Positions 7,279-8,306 of a stretch of 8,306 nucleotides of DNA are shown in pieces; position 1 is the first letter of the stretch; each line of letters opens with the position of its first letter. The DNA comes from CAZEER01 sp964586315. Lineage in GTDB: Bacteria; Fidelibacterota; Marinisomatia; Marinisomatales; UBA1611. The notes under the pieces were generated by a model. The model ran no database searches. It worked only from the letters and a program-made list of their open reading frames with translations, and was not told where the DNA came from. The stretch spans positions 1 to 8,306 of the forward strand of contig CAZPHE010000088.1 in assembly GCA_964586315.1 (NCBI GenBank), written 5' to 3'. The position numbers and the translations under genes were made by a program.

Positions 7279-8306
7279 TTATTTTACGTACGTTATTTTT
7301 TGTTGAAGCTTTTTATTTTCTGAAAGGATCTGAATTATATATATACCGTTTGAAATAGATTTACCTAGATCATTTGCTACATACCATTTTTCTTGAAAAT
7401 TTCCTGTATTGAAAAATTGGTTTTCAAATATTGTTTTCACCTTTCTGCCAGTAATACCAAATACATGCATAGAAACACTTCTTGGTCTATCAATTTCAAA
7501 ATCTATTGTTAGGACTGGATTAAAGGGGTTTGGGTAGGCACTATTGATTTTAAATTGTTTGGGTAATGGATTTAATCCAGTTATTAAATCATTGATAATT
7601 GTTAGAGAAAATTGTACAGTATCTGAAAGTTCTCCTAGCCCAAAATCATTTACAACTATTGTAATATTTGTTGTACCTAAAAAGGGTTCATAATCAATAT
7701 TTACAACTGAGCCAGATGTGTGACCATAAATAGTTGCCTGAACTTCAGCTGTGTCTGTTGATACAGTAATCTGGTGAATATCATTTTCATTGCTATCTGA
7801 AAATTCAACATAAAAGTAATAATTAGTACCATTTTCAATAACCATATCCTCAATTGAAGTAATGACTGGTGCTAGATTTTCAGGCGGGGTTCCACTTGCT
7901 TTAGTTATAATTCTTAAATCATCAAAATATATTCTCCCATCAGTGTCACTATTGTCACCGGGTTTTAATAAAAAACCATCTAAATAATATTCGTCTCCAT
8001 TTAGAGTCTGATCACCGCTAAGCCAGTTACCAACCTGATCTGCTTCGGAAAGATCCCATTCAACCAATCTCCAACCTACCCAATTCAATTCTTCCCAGGT
8101 CATGACCTCAATGATATCTCCCGTTAGAGATCCGTTTAGATACTCATAGAGCGAAATACTGAATTGATTACCACTGCCATCACTATATACATATAATTGG
8201 ATGACATCTAATGTATCCAAAGGTATATCGGAGGGATCTCCTGCATTATGTAATCTTAAAAAAGATGAAGATGCATCAGGATCCCATTCATAGCGAAGTG
8301 AACCAG
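7279..8306 (-). CDS. Secreted protein with carbohydrate-binding-like jelly roll, Ig/cadherin-like domain and T9SS sorting domain (5' end cut by window edge)
   Basis: The frame is open to the right edge, giving 341 visible residues. A TTG at 8220-8218 is not the start, because coding continues upstream (the residues before it read HNAGDPSDIP). Visible residues 1 to about 137 form a beta-rich region ending in GRIYFDDLRIITKAS, with WVGWRLVEWDLS and YYLDGFLLKPG before it; this is the usual look of a galactose-binding-like jelly roll that ends in a FDDL/I strand. Residues about 143-240 (APVITSIEDMVIENG, then YVEFSD and TTNITIVVNDFG) look like a cadherin/Ig-like domain. From about 255, SAYPNPFNPVLTIDFEI, FGITGRKVKTIF, SNGIYIIQIL and the end KITYVK make a T9SS type A domain. 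A catalytic domain, if any, lies outside the window, so this may be the tail of a glycoside hydrolase or a pure binding protein. It is followed after 4 bases by the NamZ-like gene, suggesting a shared glycan substrate. Confidence 0.82.
   Translation of the reverse strand, partial: GSLRYEWDPDASSSFLRLHNAGDPSDIPLDTLDVIQLYVYSDGSGNQFSISLYEYLNGSLTGDIIEVMTWEELNWVGWRLVEWDLSEADQVGNWLSGDQTLNGDEYYLDGFLLKPGDNSDTDGRIYFDDLRIITKASGTPPENLAPVITSIEDMVIENGTNYYFYVEFSDSNENDIHQITVSTDTAEVQATIYGHTSGSVVNIDYEPFLGTTNITIVVNDFGLGELSDTVQFSLTIINDLITGLNPLPKQFKINSAYPNPFNPVLTIDFEIDRPRSVSMHVFGITGRKVKTIFENQFFNTGNFQEKWYVANDLGKSISNGIYIIQILSENKKLQQKITYVK

Noticed and set aside
7285..7292. ACGTACGT palindrome near the end of the jelly-roll gene as an operator
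   Set aside because: It is 8 bases long, lies in coding sequence and is not repeated; chance is likely.

Overview
The window looks like a chromosomal piece of a bacterium with a Gram-negative type envelope from the FCB superphylum, with moderate to low GC. Three proteins end in a type A sorting domain of the type IX secretion system (T9SS). It has the form YPNPFNP, a beta-rich region, a Gly-Ile/Met-Tyr strand and a short end close to T/Y-V/L-K. The NPFNP wording is common in Fidelibacterota (Marinimicrobia), Calditrichota, Ignavibacteria and KSB1-like lineages, and less so in classical Bacteroidetes. A lineage such as Fidelibacterota is therefore my best guess, but it is inference. A TonB-dependent receptor and a probable lipoprotein fit the same envelope type.

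Layout. (1) Bases 1-2965, plus strand: the C-terminal end of a TonB-dependent outer-membrane receptor. It overlaps by 4 bases (TTGA) a 710-residue secreted protein that starts at TTG and carries a fibronectin type III-like domain and a VVPNPY-type C-terminal domain. (2) Bases 3116-4573, plus: a secreted NHL-like beta-propeller protein with a T9SS sorting domain and a good Shine-Dalgarno sequence. (3) Bases 4591-4628: a perfect 36-base palindrome followed by T residues. It is the probable terminator of the propeller gene but lies 6 bases before the next start codon. (4) Bases 4633-5970, plus: a secreted family 18 glycoside hydrolase (chitinase-like) with intact catalytic motif and T9SS domain. 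(5) Bases 5973-7274, minus: a NamZ/DUF1343-type exo-beta-N-acetylmuramidase, probably a lipoprotein. (6) Bases 7279 to the right edge, minus: the C-terminal part of a secreted protein with a carbohydrate-binding-like jelly roll, an Ig/cadherin-like domain and a T9SS domain. It lies 4 bases upstream of namZ and is probably cotranscribed with it.

How it may work together (inference): the window combines an outer-membrane importer with surface or secreted proteins that could bind and cut amino-sugar polymers. The GH18 enzyme would act on beta-1,4-GlcNAc chains (chitin or related), the NamZ-like enzyme would remove terminal MurNAc from peptidoglycan fragments, and the jelly-roll protein would bind substrate. 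This suggests scavenging of cell-wall or chitin material, but whether the receptor takes up such sugars cannot be read from the sequence.

No tRNA, rRNA, CRISPR array, insertion sequence or integrase was seen. The only gaps between genes are 150 bases (2966-3115), 59 bases (4574-4632), 2 bases (5971-5972) and 4 bases (7275-7278), so no gene-free stretch exceeds 300 bases.
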